A DNA stretch of 59,341 nucleotides. Source: JAXMAO01 sp046350375. Lineage in GTDB: Bacteria; Planctomycetota; Phycisphaerae; UBA1845; UTPLA1. Where the stretch lies: contig JAXMAO010000013.1 of assembly GCA_046350375.1 (NCBI GenBank), positions 1 to 59,341 on the forward strand, in the 5' to 3' direction. The notes beneath the pieces were generated by a model that made no database searches, had not been told where the DNA came from, and saw nothing but the letters and a program-made list of their open reading frames with translations. The position numbers and the translations under genes are program-made. Shown one piece after another: positions 1-8,984 of this stretch (positions are counted from its first letter, which is position 1; every line of letters starts with the position of its first letter).

Positions 1-168
1 GCGGACGAGCCGACGGGTCATCTGGATTCGGCGACCGGCGGAGAGATTCTCGCGCTGCTGCGCCGCCTGAACGACGCCGGGCAGACCATCATCATGGTCA
101 CGCACGATGCGGACGTCGCAGCGCAGGCACATCGCCGCGTACGCCTCGCCGACGGCCGAATAGGATGA
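1..168 (+). CDS. ABC transporter ATP-binding protein, C-terminal fragment
   Basis: The window opens inside this gene; only the last 55 codons are present. They carry the end of Walker B (DEPT), the D-loop with LDSATGG, and the H-loop histidine in MVTHD, followed by a short tail ending in DGRIG. This is the C-terminal third of an ABC ATPase. The spacing and the DEPTGHLDSATG string resemble the MacB/LolD/FtsE group of ATPases that drive lipoprotein or antibiotic export, but the substrate cannot be told from this fragment. The stop lies 4 bp before the ilvE start, so the two genes may be co-transcribed. Confidence 0.85.
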   Translation, partial: ADEPTGHLDSATGGEILALLRRLNDAGQTIIMVTHDADVAAQAHRRVRLADGRIG

Positions 169-172
169 CGCC

Positions 173-1075
173 ATGGGCAACGAACTGGCAGATGTCTATA
201 CGCCGAATCCGAATCTGAAGATCTGGATGGATGGCAAGCTGGTTTCCACGGCCGACGCCACCGTCAGCGTCTTCGATCACGGGTTGCTGTACGGCGACGG
301 CATCTTCGAGGGCATCCGCGTCTACAACGGCACCATCTTCGAGTGCAAGGCCCACGTCGATCGCATGTACCAGTCGGCCAAGGCCATCCGCCTCGAAATC
401 CCCTACTCCAAGGCCGAGTCGATCAAGGCGCTCAACGACACCGTCAAGGCCAACAACTGCAAGGACGGCTACATTCGCTGGGTCATCACGCGCGGCCCCG
501 GCACGCTCGGCATTCACCCCTTCCGCACCACCCGCGCCGTCTCGTTCATCATCGTCGACAAGATCGCCATGTACCTGCCCGAGATGTATGAAAAGGGCAT
601 GAAGGTTGTCACCGCCGCCACCATCCGCAACCACCCGGCGGCCCTCTCGCCGCAGATCAAGAGCCTCAATTATCTCAACAACATCATGGCGAAAATCGAG
701 GCCATCGACGCCGACTGCCTCGAGGCCGTCATGCTCAACCACGAGGGCTACGTCGCCGAGTGCACCGGAGACAATCTCTTCATCGTCAAGCGCGGCCGGC
801 TGCGCACCCCGGCCACGCACTGCGGCCTGCTGCTGGGCATCACCCGCTCGGTCCTCATCAAGCTGGCGGCCAAGCGCTCCATTCCCGTCGATGAAACCAC
901 CCTCACGCGCATCGACCTCTACGACGCCGATGAGGCGTTCATCAGCGGCACCGGCGCCGAAATCTGCCCCGTCGTCGAGATCGACAAGCGCCCCGTCGGC
1001 GACGGCCGGCCCGGCCCGCTGACCCGCGAGTTGATGGCCGACTTCCGCGAATACGTCCGCAGCTTCAAAGAGTAG
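173..1075 (+). CDS. ilvE: Branched-chain amino acid aminotransferase (class IV PLP enzyme)
   Basis: This 300-residue protein has the usual length of bacterial IlvE, which transfers the amino group between glutamate and the 2-oxo acids of Leu, Ile and Val in the cytoplasm. The N-terminal block FDHGLLYGDGIFEGIRVY (about 34-51) is the class IV signature around the substrate-binding loop. The PLP lysine is probably K163 in IKSLNYLNN, and the cofactor-binding glutamate is E196 in GYVAECTGDNLF. D-amino acid aminotransferase and ADC lyase share the fold, but the SLNYLNNI and TGAEICPV blocks fit IlvE best. The ATG follows an ABC ATPase stop by 4 bp. Confidence 0.92.
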   Translation: MGNELADVYTPNPNLKIWMDGKLVSTADATVSVFDHGLLYGDGIFEGIRVYNGTIFECKAHVDRMYQSAKAIRLEIPYSKAESIKALNDTVKANNCKDGYIRWVITRGPGTLGIHPFRTTRAVSFIIVDKIAMYLPEMYEKGMKVVTAATIRNHPAALSPQIKSLNYLNNIMAKIEAIDADCLEAVMLNHEGYVAECTGDNLFIVKRGRLRTPATHCGLLLGITRSVLIKLAAKRSIPVDETTLTRIDLYDADEAFISGTGAEICPVVEIDKRPVGDGRPGPLTRELMADFREYVRSFKE

Positions 1076-1122
1076 CCGCGGCCGGCGCCCCACCGGTCGC
1101 CACGTCGCAATCGCATGCCGCC

Positions 1123-1761
1123 ATGAGCCTCTCGCCCCACGCCCGCGCCGTCGTGCGCATCCACGCCTGGCAGACGCCCGCTCGGCTGGCGCGCTATCGC
1201 TATCGGCTCGGCTTCGAGATCAATTCCGCCGGCCGCGGCCGCGCCCTGTTCATCGGGCTGAACCCCTCCACCGCGTCGCTGACGCGCCGCGACCCGACCG
1301 TCGACGTCTGCTGCCGCGGACTGGCGCTGCGGGCCGGCTTTCGCGAGCTCGAGATGTGCAACCTCTTCGCGCTGCGTTCGACCGACAAGTCCGCGCTGGC
1401 GACCGCGCCCGACCCGGTCGGGCCGGCGCACGACGCCCACCTGCGCGCCGCGCTGCGCACCGCCGACGCCGTCGTCCTCTGCTGGGGCCGGCTCTTTCAC
1501 CCGCGCGTCGCCGAGCGCGTCGCCGCCGTCAGCCGGCTGCTGGCGCAGTGCGCCGCGCCGCGCTTCGTCATCGCCTGGAACGACGACGGCTCGCCGCGCC
1601 ACCCGCTCTACCAGCCGCTAGATCGTCCGCTCGTCCTCATTTCGGCCGGCGCCGCGCCGCGGCGCGTCACGGCTCGCGCGCGGCCGCCAGCAGCGTCGCA
1701 TGCATCGCCGGTCGCCCGGCCAGCAGGTCGCGGACCGTCGCGTCCGGCTCGCACAGATTGA
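1123..1761 (+). CDS. DUF1643 domain-containing protein
   Basis: The 212-residue protein matches the DUF1643 family: an early FIGLNPSTA block (about 42-50), then DPTVDVCCRGLA, CNLFALRSTD, and a later VLCWG block and HPLYQ. The biochemical role of DUF1643 is unknown; its members are small cytoplasmic proteins. The last 30 or so residues are Arg/Ala/Pro-rich and overlap by 95 bp the end of the convergent phosphatase gene. That tail looks like read-through of the opposite gene rather than part of the fold. The function is not inferred. Confidence 0.75.
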   Translation: MSLSPHARAVVRIHAWQTPARLARYRYRLGFEINSAGRGRALFIGLNPSTASLTRRDPTVDVCCRGLALRAGFRELEMCNLFALRSTDKSALATAPDPVGPAHDAHLRAALRTADAVVLCWGRLFHPRVAERVAAVSRLLAQCAAPRFVIAWNDDGSPRHPLYQPLDRPLVLISAGAAPRRVTARARPPAASHASPVARPAGRGPSRPARTD

Positions 1762-2494
1762 CCGGCCAGCGCGGCCGCCCCTGCACGTCGGTGACGATCG
1801 CCCCGGCCTCCTCCATCAGCAGCGCCCCGGCGGCGATGTCCCACAGCTTGGTGTCGGGCGCGAACAACCCGTCGACGTAGCCCGCCGCCAGCCACACTTG
1901 GTGTATGCAGGCAGATCCGACGTTGCGGATCAGCACCCGGTCGAGCAGCCGCCGCACGCCGGGCGGAATCGGGTGCAGCCGGAACGACGACACCGCGACG
2001 CTGGTGTCGACGTCGGCGGGTCGATCGACCAGCGCCACCCGCCGGCCGGCGACGGTCGCCCCGCCGCCGCGCGTCGCGCAGGCCGACTGGCCGCTCGATC
2101 CGTCGAAGATCGCCCCGGCCACCGGCCGCCCGTGTCGCAGCACCGCGACCGAGGTCGAGACCATCGGCGAGCCGCGCGCGAAGTTGCGCGTGCCGTCGAT
2201 CGGATCGATCACCCAGCAGTACTCGGCCGTGGCGCGGTCGGCGTGCACCGTCCGGCCCGACAGGCGCTCCTCGACCAGCACGGCGTCATTCGGAAAGCGC
2301 CGCGCCAGCTCGGCCAGGATCAGTTCCTGCACGGCGTGATCGGCGTCGGTGACCGGCGAGTCGTCGGCCTTGCGCGTCACGGCCGATCGGCCTTGAAGGC
2401 GCAGCGCCAGCCGGCCGCCTTGCTCGGCCAAGAGCCGGGCAACTTCGGTCAGTTCAAGATCGCGTGCATCGGGAGCGGCCACGCGCGGCATCAT
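1667..2494 (-). CDS. Inositol monophosphatase family protein
   Basis: Mg-dependent phosphatase of the IMPase/FBPase superfamily, 275 residues from the ATG at 2494. Metal-binding signatures are in order: VEE (about 74-76), DPIDGT (97-102), and WDIAAG (218-223). GSACIHQVWLAAGYVDG sits where family members carry the GSAALD...GRLDG block. Members act as inositol-1-phosphatase, histidinol-phosphatase (HisN) or 3'(2'),5'-bisphosphate nucleotidase (CysQ); the residues visible here do not decide between them. An upstream in-frame start exists, but its 56 extra residues are Arg/Ser-rich and run over the response-regulator gene, so the internal MMPRV start was preferred. Confidence 0.82.
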   Translation of the reverse strand: MMPRVAAPDARDLELTEVARLLAEQGGRLALRLQGRSAVTRKADDSPVTDADHAVQELILAELARRFPNDAVLVEERLSGRTVHADRATAEYCWVIDPIDGTRNFARGSPMVSTSVAVLRHGRPVAGAIFDGSSGQSACATRGGGATVAGRRVALVDRPADVDTSVAVSSFRLHPIPPGVRRLLDRVLIRNVGSACIHQVWLAAGYVDGLFAPDTKLWDIAAGALLMEEAGAIVTDVQGRPRWPVNLCEPDATVRDLLAGRPAMHATLLAAAREP

Positions 2495-2537
2495 GGATCG
2501 GCCGGCACGGCGCGACAAGTCGGCGGATGGCCGCGCG

Positions 2538-3560
2538 CTAGGCCCCCGCGCCGACCTCGCTGGGACTGATGACCATGATGCGGTCGCGTCCGCCGGCCTT
2601 GGCGAGATAGAGCGCCTGGTCCGACAGCCGCACCAGCGCTTCGGCCGAGGGCGGCTGCCCATGCTCGCGGCTGGCCAGGCCGATGCTGAGCGTGACGCGC
2701 GCCGCCTGCGGCATCTGCCGTGCGATCGCCGCCTTGAACTCGGTGGCGATGCGTCGCGCCGAGCTGCGGGCCTCGGCCGGGCAGGTTCGCGGCAGCAGCG
2801 CCACGAACTCGTCGCCGCCGTAGCGGGCCGGCAGGTCGGACTGGCGGAGCGTCCGCCGCAGGACTTCGGCGCAGAGCACCAGCACGCGATCGCCGGCCGG
2901 GTGGCCGAGGGTGTCGTTGATCTGCTTGAACTCGTCCAGGTCGAGCATCATGCAGGTCAGGTCGGTGTCATAGCGGACGCTTTCCGAGAAATGCTGGGTC
3001 AGCAGCTCGCCGAAGTGACGCCGGTTGTAGAGGCCAGTCAGCGGGTCGTGTGCCGCCATCTCGCGCAGCTGCTCGTTCAGCCGTTCGAGCTCCGAGTTGC
3101 GCGCCAGCAGCTCCTGCTCGAGGCGGCGATTGGCGGCGCGGATGTCGAGCAGCGCCAGCGTCTTCTCGATCACCACCGGCACGATCTGGATGTAGTCGCC
3201 GTACTTGACGATGTAGTCCATCGCGCCCGCGCGGATCGCCTCGGCCGCGGTCTCGCCGATCCGCTCGCCGGTAATCAGGATGACCGGCAGGTCGTGCGTG
3301 GCGCGAATCCGGCGCATCAGTTCCAGGCCGGTGCAGTCGGGCAGATGCAGGTCGAACAGCGCCAGGTCAAACTGGGCCAGGTCGAGCTTCAGCACGTCGG
3401 CGCCGCTGGCGGCGTGCACGACCGTCGAGTTCGGCCACTGCTCGGCGAGCACCGAGAGCATCAGCTCGGTCTGGTCCGGGTCATCCTCGAGCAGCAGCAG
3501 CCGGATCGTCCGGCTGGGCCGCGCGTCGTCAGGCAGCGGAATCGGTGGCGCGTCAGGCAT
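2538..3560 (-). CDS. Response regulator with GGDEF output (diguanylate cyclase)
   Basis: A 340-residue two-domain regulator. Residues about 20-130 form a CheY-like receiver with the acidic pair in LLLEDDPDQTE, the phospho-acceptor Asp70 in FDLHLPD, and the conserved Lys119 in YIVKYGD. A coiled linker (about 135-170) joins a GGDEF domain with an intact RYGGDEF (248-252). The allosteric I-site RQSD lies at 239-242, five residues before GGDEF, so product inhibition by cyclic di-GMP is expected. The ATG at 3560 overlaps the end of the histidine kinase by 8 bp, which implies translational coupling. Upon phosphorylation it should make cyclic di-GMP. Confidence 0.92.
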   Translation of the reverse strand: MPDAPPIPLPDDARPSRTIRLLLLEDDPDQTELMLSVLAEQWPNSTVVHAASGADVLKLDLAQFDLALFDLHLPDCTGLELMRRIRATHDLPVILITGERIGETAAEAIRAGAMDYIVKYGDYIQIVPVVIEKTLALLDIRAANRRLEQELLARNSELERLNEQLREMAAHDPLTGLYNRRHFGELLTQHFSESVRYDTDLTCMMLDLDEFKQINDTLGHPAGDRVLVLCAEVLRRTLRQSDLPARYGGDEFVALLPRTCPAEARSSARRIATEFKAAIARQMPQAARVTLSIGLASREHGQPPSAEALVRLSDQALYLAKAGGRDRIMVISPSEVGAGA

Positions 3561-5193
3561 GGCTCGCCTCCGCGGGCTGCCGCGACTGGACAGGCGGCGT
3601 TGTCGGCGCACGATCGGGCACGACGGCCCGCGGCAGCGCCACGCAGAAAATGCTGCCGCCGCCCGGATGCTCGTCGACCCAGATGCGCCCGCGCCAGCGG
3701 TCGACGATGCTCTTGCAGTACGACAGCCCCACGCCGCGTCCGGGCGTGTTGCTGACGAACTCGCTGCGGGCGCGTGAGAAGAGCCGGAAGATCGCCTGTC
3801 GGTCGCCGGGGCGCACGCCGATGCCGCGGTCGGCGAAGCGGAAGACGTGTTCGTCGTCGGTGGCGGTGTAGCTGACGCGGATGGGCCGCGCGGCGACGTC
3901 GCCGCCCGCGCGCGGCTCGGGGGTGTATTTCACGGCGTTGTCGAGCAGGTTCTGGAAGAGCTGCCGCATCCGCATCGGCTCGAGCAGCAGCGTCGGCAGC
4001 CCGGGGTCGATCCGCAGCTCGATGTGCTTGCGCTTCATCTCGAACTCGAGCGGCGCCGCGACCTTGCGGAGCTTCTCGGCCGAATCGACCCAGTGCGGCG
4101 GTTCGCGCGTGGTTCGGACGCGCGACAGCTCGATCAGCTCGTCGATCATCGCCATCTCGTAGCGGACGTTGTGCTCGATGCGGTCGGCGGCGTGGCGCGC
4201 CGGGGCGGGCAGCGCATTGCCGATCTTCTTTTTCATCAGCAGCACCTGCCCCGCGATGTTACGCAGCGGCGCCTGCAGGTCGTGCGAGACGGCCCGCGTC
4301 AGCTCTTCGCGCTCCTCGATCTCGACGTGGAGCTGGTGATTCGCGACCCGCAGCTCAATGGTGCGCTTCGCAACGCGCTCCTCCAGCTCGGCGTTCAGCG
4401 CCTCGAGCGCGGAACGCGACACGCTCAGGTCGTCGGCCATGCTGTTGAACGAGCGCTGCAGCCTGCCGATCTCGTCGCCGCGCGTCGCCGCGACGCGCGT
4501 CGAAAGGTCGCCGCCGGCGATCGCGTGCGCGGCGCCTGCCAGGTCTTCGAGCGGACGCACGATGCCGCGCACCAGCAGGAAGCCGACCGGGACCATCAGC
4601 AGCGCGATGCCGATCGCGATCCCCTCGACCTGCCGGCTGACGCCCATCAGCATGCGGTCCTCGGGCGCCAGGCTCAGGCCGAGACGCACGAACCCGACCA
4701 CCGGCGGCGGCGCCTGCGGGGCGCTGGCGGCGGCGGCATCGCGGACCGGATAGACAATGTCGAGCCGCGGCCCGAGCCGCGCGTCGTTCAGGAGGATCGG
4801 GCGGTCCAGGTCGCGGAATCGCAGGCTGGTGCCGCTGGCGTTGAGCCAGTTTGAGAGATTGCCCGCGCCGAGCTGGGTGCAGGCGAGCACTCCGCCGGTG
4901 ACGTCGGTGAATGCGACGTAGGCCACCCGTTCGTCGCCAACCAGGCCATTCACAATCTGCAGCAGTCCGTCGCGATCGCTCTCGGCGATCAGCTTCGGAC
5001 AGCTCGCGGCCAGGCAGCGGACCAGCTCGCGGGCCTGCTGAGCGGCGCGGTCGAAGGCAATGGCGGCGGAGATTCGGCGGTACATCACGCCGGTCAGCCC
5101 GGTGGCGCTGGCGACCAGCACGGTAAGCAGAAACGTGGCGCGGAATTGCAGGCCGCGAGAGCCGTCGAAGACCTGCTTCAAGAAAGATTTCAC
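3553..5193 (-). CDS. Membrane sensor histidine kinase (HAMP-HisKA-HATPase)
   Basis: A 546-residue sensor: first membrane segment about 18-38, an extracytoplasmic sensing region to about 190, a second membrane segment about 191-211, HAMP (about 210-262), a coiled coil, then a HisKA domain with phospho-acceptor His304 in AVSHDLQAPLRN. The ATPase domain has N-box Asn415/Asn419 in QNLLDNAVKY, then DRGIGV and GRGVGLSY. SHDLQAPLRN is typical of bacteriophytochrome-like kinases. It starts at a GTG; GGGGAG lies 11 bases upstream. The start codon sits inside a perfect 16-bp palindrome (5189-5204), suggesting control of this operon. Its partner is the adjoining GGDEF regulator. Confidence 0.92.
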   Translation of the reverse strand: MKSFLKQVFDGSRGLQFRATFLLTVLVASATGLTGVMYRRISAAIAFDRAAQQARELVRCLAASCPKLIAESDRDGLLQIVNGLVGDERVAYVAFTDVTGGVLACTQLGAGNLSNWLNASGTSLRFRDLDRPILLNDARLGPRLDIVYPVRDAAAASAPQAPPPVVGFVRLGLSLAPEDRMLMGVSRQVEGIAIGIALLMVPVGFLLVRGIVRPLEDLAGAAHAIAGGDLSTRVAATRGDEIGRLQRSFNSMADDLSVSRSALEALNAELEERVAKRTIELRVANHQLHVEIEEREELTRAVSHDLQAPLRNIAGQVLLMKKKIGNALPAPARHAADRIEHNVRYEMAMIDELIELSRVRTTREPPHWVDSAEKLRKVAAPLEFEMKRKHIELRIDPGLPTLLLEPMRMRQLFQNLLDNAVKYTPEPRAGGDVAARPIRVSYTATDDEHVFRFADRGIGVRPGDRQAIFRLFSRARSEFVSNTPGRGVGLSYCKSIVDRWRGRIWVDEHPGGGSIFCVALPRAVVPDRAPTTPPVQSRQPAEASHA

Positions 5194-5204
5194 AGCGCTG
5201 TGAA
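5189..5204. promoter_or_regulatory. Perfect 16-bp palindrome with a second half-copy at 5271-5282
   Basis: TTCACAGCGCTGTGAA reads the same on both strands. It overlaps the GTG start of the histidine kinase gene. Twelve of its bases, CAGCGCTGTGAA, recur at 5271-5282 in the same divergent spacer, 78 bp away. The pair looks like an operator for a dimeric regulator of the kinase/GGDEF operon and perhaps of the TPR gene at 5407. This is an inference; no regulator is identified. Confidence 0.4.
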
Positions 5205-5406
5205 CTCCCCGGTCGGCTAACTCATCGGACGGTCAGCGGTTGCGGTTTGGCCTCGGCCGGAGCGGAACCGCAGCGCTGTGAAAACGGATGGGGCTGCGAC
5301 TTGCCGATGACAGATATTATCGGAACGGTACAATGGACAAGACTTGGAAAGCGGCGGGAACGGAGACGCGTTGGGCGCGTCGACCCGCGATCGAAAGGAT
5401 CGTGCA

Positions 5407-7713
5407 ATGGTAGCGGCGGTCTTATTGCTGGTGGCGATGGCGCAGGAGCCCGGCGCGGACGGCGCTGCGACGCCGCAGCGCGCCGCACCGGCCGCGGCGG
5501 TGACGAGCGGTTCGAGTCCGGCGACCGGCGCGGCGCAGTGGCTGGTTCACCTGGCGCAACACCACGGCCACACCGTCGGGCGCAGCGATCCGCGCGGCGT
5601 GACGCTGCACGTGCTGGCGCTGATGCAGGCGGCGGCGCAGGTCGATCCGACGCTGCCGGCGCCGCTGCTGTGGCAGTTTGACCTGCTGGGGCGGATCGAT
5701 CGGCCGCAGCAGGCGAGCGCGGCGCTGAAGCAGTATGTCGATCTGAATCCGCGCGACGAGACGGCCCACCTGCTGTACATCGCCGGCGAGCTGGACCACA
5801 CGCAGACGGCCGAGGCGCGGGCGGAGTTTCTGCGCCAGCGGCTGACGCGGCCGAACCTGCCCAAGAGCGTGTCGAGCGACCTGTATCGGCGACTGGCGGA
5901 GTATCACCACGAGCGGCACGAGATCGAGGAGGCCGGGCGCGCGGTCGAGAACGCGCTGCGGCTGATGCCGAGCAACATCGCCGCGCGGCGGCTGAGCTAC
6001 GAGATGTTCGGCGAGACCGAGCCGGCGCTGCAGCGGGTCGAGCTGGCGCTGACGCTGATTTCCGTCAACCCCGGGCAGGTGAACCTGCTGTGGGAACTGG
6101 GCGGGATGCTCGACTCGCTGTCGCTGCATCGCGAGGCGCAGGAGTGGTATCTGCGGGCGATCGAGTTGCACCAGCAGATGGCCAGGACGCCGATCTCGGC
6201 CGAGCAGTGGCTGCAACTGGCGCAGTCGTACGTGAACTCGAAGGACGTCAAGCCGGCCCAGGAGGCGGCCGGCAAGGCGCTGGCGGCGGATGCGAACTGC
6301 GACCGGGCGCGGCTGCTCCTGGCGACGCTGGGCGGATCGGAGAAGGGCACGGGCGGCGACGGCGACCTGGAGGCGCTGGCGGCGAAGTTTGCGACGCAGG
6401 CCGACCAGGTGATCGCCGAGCGGAACATCGCGCGGGCGGCGGAGCTGGCGTGGTTCTTCGCGTATCACCATCCGGACGCGGCGCGGGCGATCAAGCTGGC
6501 GCAGATCGCGACGCGCGATCCGAACGCATCGCTGCTGGCGCAGCGGGCGCTGGGCTATGCGCTGGTGCAGAGCGGGAAGTTCGACGAGGCGCTGGGCGTG
6601 CTTCAGCCGCTGGCGGCGCGCGACCAGCTCGCCGCGGTGGGCGCGGCCAAGGCGCTGCTCGGGCTGCAGCGCGAAGGCGACGCCAAGACGCTTCTGCACA
6701 AGGCGGCGATGCTGGGCTTTTCGGGCGCGGGGTTCGACGAGGTGTGCCAGCTGCTGGCCAAGTTCGGCGAAAAGCCGCCGATGAAGCCCGGGCACGAGAA
6801 GATCGTGCAGGCGGTGCAGCGGTTCGACCGGCGGGTGTTCGACTACTTCAAGCGGCCGGGCGAGTTTCTGAAGCTGTCGCTGGCGACCGAGGCGGCGGCG
6901 CTGCCGGCGGTGGGTCCGTGGCGGGTGAAGGTGCGGCTGGAGAATGTCGGGCCGTTTCCGATCACGGTGGGCGAAGAGATGATGGCCCAGCCGCTGGTGC
7001 TGTTTTCGGTGCAGCTGGGCGAGCAGAAGAGCGGGCGGTATGAGAACTATCACCAGGTGCTGCTGAATCGCCGGCCGGTGCTGGTGCCGGGCGACGTGAT
7101 CGAAGAGACGGCGACGCTCGACGTGGGGCCGCTGCGCGAGCAGTTGATCCGTGCGGCGTCGTGGAGCACGTCGGTGCGGATCGAGGCGCTGTTCGACCCG
7201 GTGGCGACGGCCAGCGGCTATGCCAGCGGGCCGACGACGGTGGCGGCGACGCCGCTGGAGCTGAAGCGGACCGGGCTGCCGCGCGAGCGCGGCGGGATCA
7301 AGGTGATTCTGGCGCGGCTGGGCGACGCGAACGTCGAGACGCGGCTGCGGACGATCGACGAGATCGGGGCGATTCTGGCCGAGATGACGCAGGAGAGCAG
7401 CGGGAATGACGGGGCCGAGGCGCGGGCGCTGCGGCGGCGGCTGGTGCAACTGGCGGGCGACGCGGAGTGGACCGTGCGGGCGCGGGCGATCGAGGCGCTG
7501 CGCTGGTCACCACAGCCGGAAGAGACGCTGGGGCAGCTCGCGCCGACGCTGAAGGATTCGCAGTTCGTGGTGCAGATGATGGCGGTGCGGTTCTTCGCGC
7601 AGCAGCAGGGGGCGAAGTTCGGCAAGGTGCTGGAGCGGATGGCAGACGAGGCGAGCGAGCCGGCGGTGCGGCTGCTGGCGCGGAGCTACGTTCAGCCGGG
7701 CGGAGGGGAGTGA
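5407..7713 (+). CDS. Exported TPR/HEAT-repeat protein
   Basis: About 768 residues from the ATG at 5407, preceded by GAAAGGA at a good distance. The N-terminus (MVAAVLLLVAMAQEPGADG) is a short hydrophobic signal-like segment. Residues roughly 45-480 form helical TPR-like repeats. A beta-rich stretch follows (PWRVKVRLENVGPFPITVGE). The last 160 residues are HEAT-like, with units beginning DANVETRLRTIDEIG, DAEWTVRARAIEALR and DSQFVVQMMAVRFF. The family is not recognised beyond its repeats; such proteins act as scaffolds in protein complexes. An earlier in-frame ATG at 5344 would bury the signal-like segment, so it was rejected. Confidence 0.75.
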   Translation: MVAAVLLLVAMAQEPGADGAATPQRAAPAAAVTSGSSPATGAAQWLVHLAQHHGHTVGRSDPRGVTLHVLALMQAAAQVDPTLPAPLLWQFDLLGRIDRPQQASAALKQYVDLNPRDETAHLLYIAGELDHTQTAEARAEFLRQRLTRPNLPKSVSSDLYRRLAEYHHERHEIEEAGRAVENALRLMPSNIAARRLSYEMFGETEPALQRVELALTLISVNPGQVNLLWELGGMLDSLSLHREAQEWYLRAIELHQQMARTPISAEQWLQLAQSYVNSKDVKPAQEAAGKALAADANCDRARLLLATLGGSEKGTGGDGDLEALAAKFATQADQVIAERNIARAAELAWFFAYHHPDAARAIKLAQIATRDPNASLLAQRALGYALVQSGKFDEALGVLQPLAARDQLAAVGAAKALLGLQREGDAKTLLHKAAMLGFSGAGFDEVCQLLAKFGEKPPMKPGHEKIVQAVQRFDRRVFDYFKRPGEFLKLSLATEAAALPAVGPWRVKVRLENVGPFPITVGEEMMAQPLVLFSVQLGEQKSGRYENYHQVLLNRRPVLVPGDVIEETATLDVGPLREQLIRAASWSTSVRIEALFDPVATASGYASGPTTVAATPLELKRTGLPRERGGIKVILARLGDANVETRLRTIDEIGAILAEMTQESSGNDGAEARALRRRLVQLAGDAEWTVRARAIEALRWSPQPEETLGQLAPTLKDSQFVVQMMAVRFFAQQQGAKFGKVLERMADEASEPAVRLLARSYVQPGGGE

Positions 7714-7924
7714 GGCGGGCGGGGGGCATTGAAGGGCGGGCGGGCAGCGCTACTCGGCGGGCGGCGCGGCCGTGAGGCGCTTGGGGCACGGGCTCTCAGC
7801 CCGAGTAGACTCATCGCTTGGGTCAACGAAGGTGACCCATCAACTTCGAGATGCGACCGACCGGCGTCGTGAGTCGCACGGTGACGCACCGAATACCCTG
7901 AATTCCCCGGTTGCCCAGCGCGAG
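7714..7924. repeat. Non-coding spacer with palindromic repeat and island-edge repeat
   Basis: No gene is supported here. Bases 7785-7805 (GGCACGGGCTCTCAGCCCGA plus one base) form an inverted repeat of the same family as the elements at 52907 and 56342. Bases 7819-7841 begin TGGGTCAACGA and match 19 of 23 positions with 9534-9556, on the other side of a three-gene block. The spacer separates convergent genes ending at 7713 and 7925. Confidence 0.5.
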
Positions 7925-8293
7925 TCACGTGGCGTCTGGCGCAGGCCCGCGTCGGATGAAATACAAGTCTTCCCAGTCGGGGGATGGAATGGAAATCAGA
8001 AATCTTGCGGCCTGGGGTGACGTGGCGCTCAGGGGCAGAATGCTGATTCCGCCGTGTGGCAGGTTCAGCTCCTGCGCGAGCGGCGATCCGGGTGCGATGA
8101 TTTCCTCCACGGCGCAGGCCTCTGGCGTGTATTCAATCACCTCCACGCCCGCAATGTCGCGAAACCGGCCCAGAAACGCATCGTGGGCGGGATCGCGGGG
8201 GCCAGAGCTCTCCAACCCAAGACGAACAATGTCGCCCAGGCAGATCAGTTCGGTTGACTCGCAGTAGTGAAACTCGGGGATTCGATCTGTCAT
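7925..8293 (-). CDS. Hypothetical protein
   Basis: A 122-residue open frame from ATG 8293 (begins MTDRIPEFHYCESTELICLG). It contains a run of acidic and hydrophobic segments (IAGVEVIEYTPEACAVEEII) and ends FIRRGPAPDAT. There is no signal peptide, membrane segment or recognised motif. The upstream extension to 8560 was rejected because it runs across the lipoprotein gene and is rich in Arg and rare-looking stretches. Sequence here is less GC-rich than the neighbouring genes, as in the next two genes. The function is unknown. Confidence 0.5.
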   Translation of the reverse strand: MTDRIPEFHYCESTELICLGDIVRLGLESSGPRDPAHDAFLGRFRDIAGVEVIEYTPEACAVEEIIAPGSPLAQELNLPHGGISILPLSATSPQAARFLISIPSPDWEDLYFIRRGPAPDAT

Positions 8294-8385
8294 CGGACGA
8301 ATCCATTGCCGCCTGTTCGACTTATGGCAGCGCCAAGAAATCCTACTCGCGCCGATCCGAGCCACACCGACGCCGTGTCGGCAAA

Positions 8386-8919
8386 TCATGGGCACCAATC
8401 CGACGGCGGATACTCCAGCCAGGGTGGCGATTCGAGCAGTGGTTTCGGCCCGTCGCCGGTCAATGAGATCATGAATCGGCCAAGAACCTGTGACCAAGCC
8501 GATTCGTTGCCAGTCCAGGGTTCCTCGACTGTCACCGGTGGATGAGGCGCACCCAGGCACAGCTTGAAAGACGTTCCGTCCACGATGAGCGGCGAGTCTC
8601 GCAACGTGAGCCCATGAAGGAAGTCGTGCAGTTGCGAATACTCCGCCTGGCTGAGCTTACACTCCACGTAGGCGGTTCCGATGCTATCCAGCGATTTCAC
8701 GCGGACCAGTCGACGATTTGGCCACACGGCTGCAACGAGGCGGTTCCGCGGTGGCGGCGGCCGCAGGTTTCCCCAGATCACGTAGAGCACCATTTCTGGT
8801 CGGTCGGGTTGCGTGAGTGGCGATGAGCCTGCCGAGTCATGACTCTTTGTCCTTCGGCAGGCGGGAAGGAAGACCAGGGCGGCGATCACGAGTATTGCTC
8901 GGCACTTCCGAGGCTGCAT
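8386..8919 (-). CDS. Putative lipoprotein of unknown function
   Basis: 177 residues from ATG 8919. The N-terminus MQPRKCRAILVIAALVFLPA followed by Cys is a lipoprotein signal with a plausible lipobox (LPAC). The mature part starts with a polar linker, then VLYVIWGNLRPPPPRNRLVAAVW, YVECKLSQAEYSQLHDFL and DGTSFKLCLG. No family is recognised. A longer frame to 9225 exists but would displace the lipoprotein signal and overlap the next gene. It lies with its neighbours 7925-8293 and 8985-9503 in a small block of lower GC, all on the minus strand. Confidence 0.6.
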   Translation of the reverse strand: MQPRKCRAILVIAALVFLPACRRTKSHDSAGSSPLTQPDRPEMVLYVIWGNLRPPPPRNRLVAAVWPNRRLVRVKSLDSIGTAYVECKLSQAEYSQLHDFLHGLTLRDSPLIVDGTSFKLCLGAPHPPVTVEEPWTGNESAWSQVLGRFMISLTGDGPKPLLESPPWLEYPPSDWCP

Positions 8920-8984
8920 GGAATTATCCCCGGACACTGTCCACGTAAGCCATTGTATCGCCGTCGCGGGTGCACTTGCTGTTC

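Noticed and set aside
5189..5204. CRP/FNR-type binding site
   Set aside because: The half-sites are TCACA then TGTGA, the opposite order to TGTGA-N6-TCACA.
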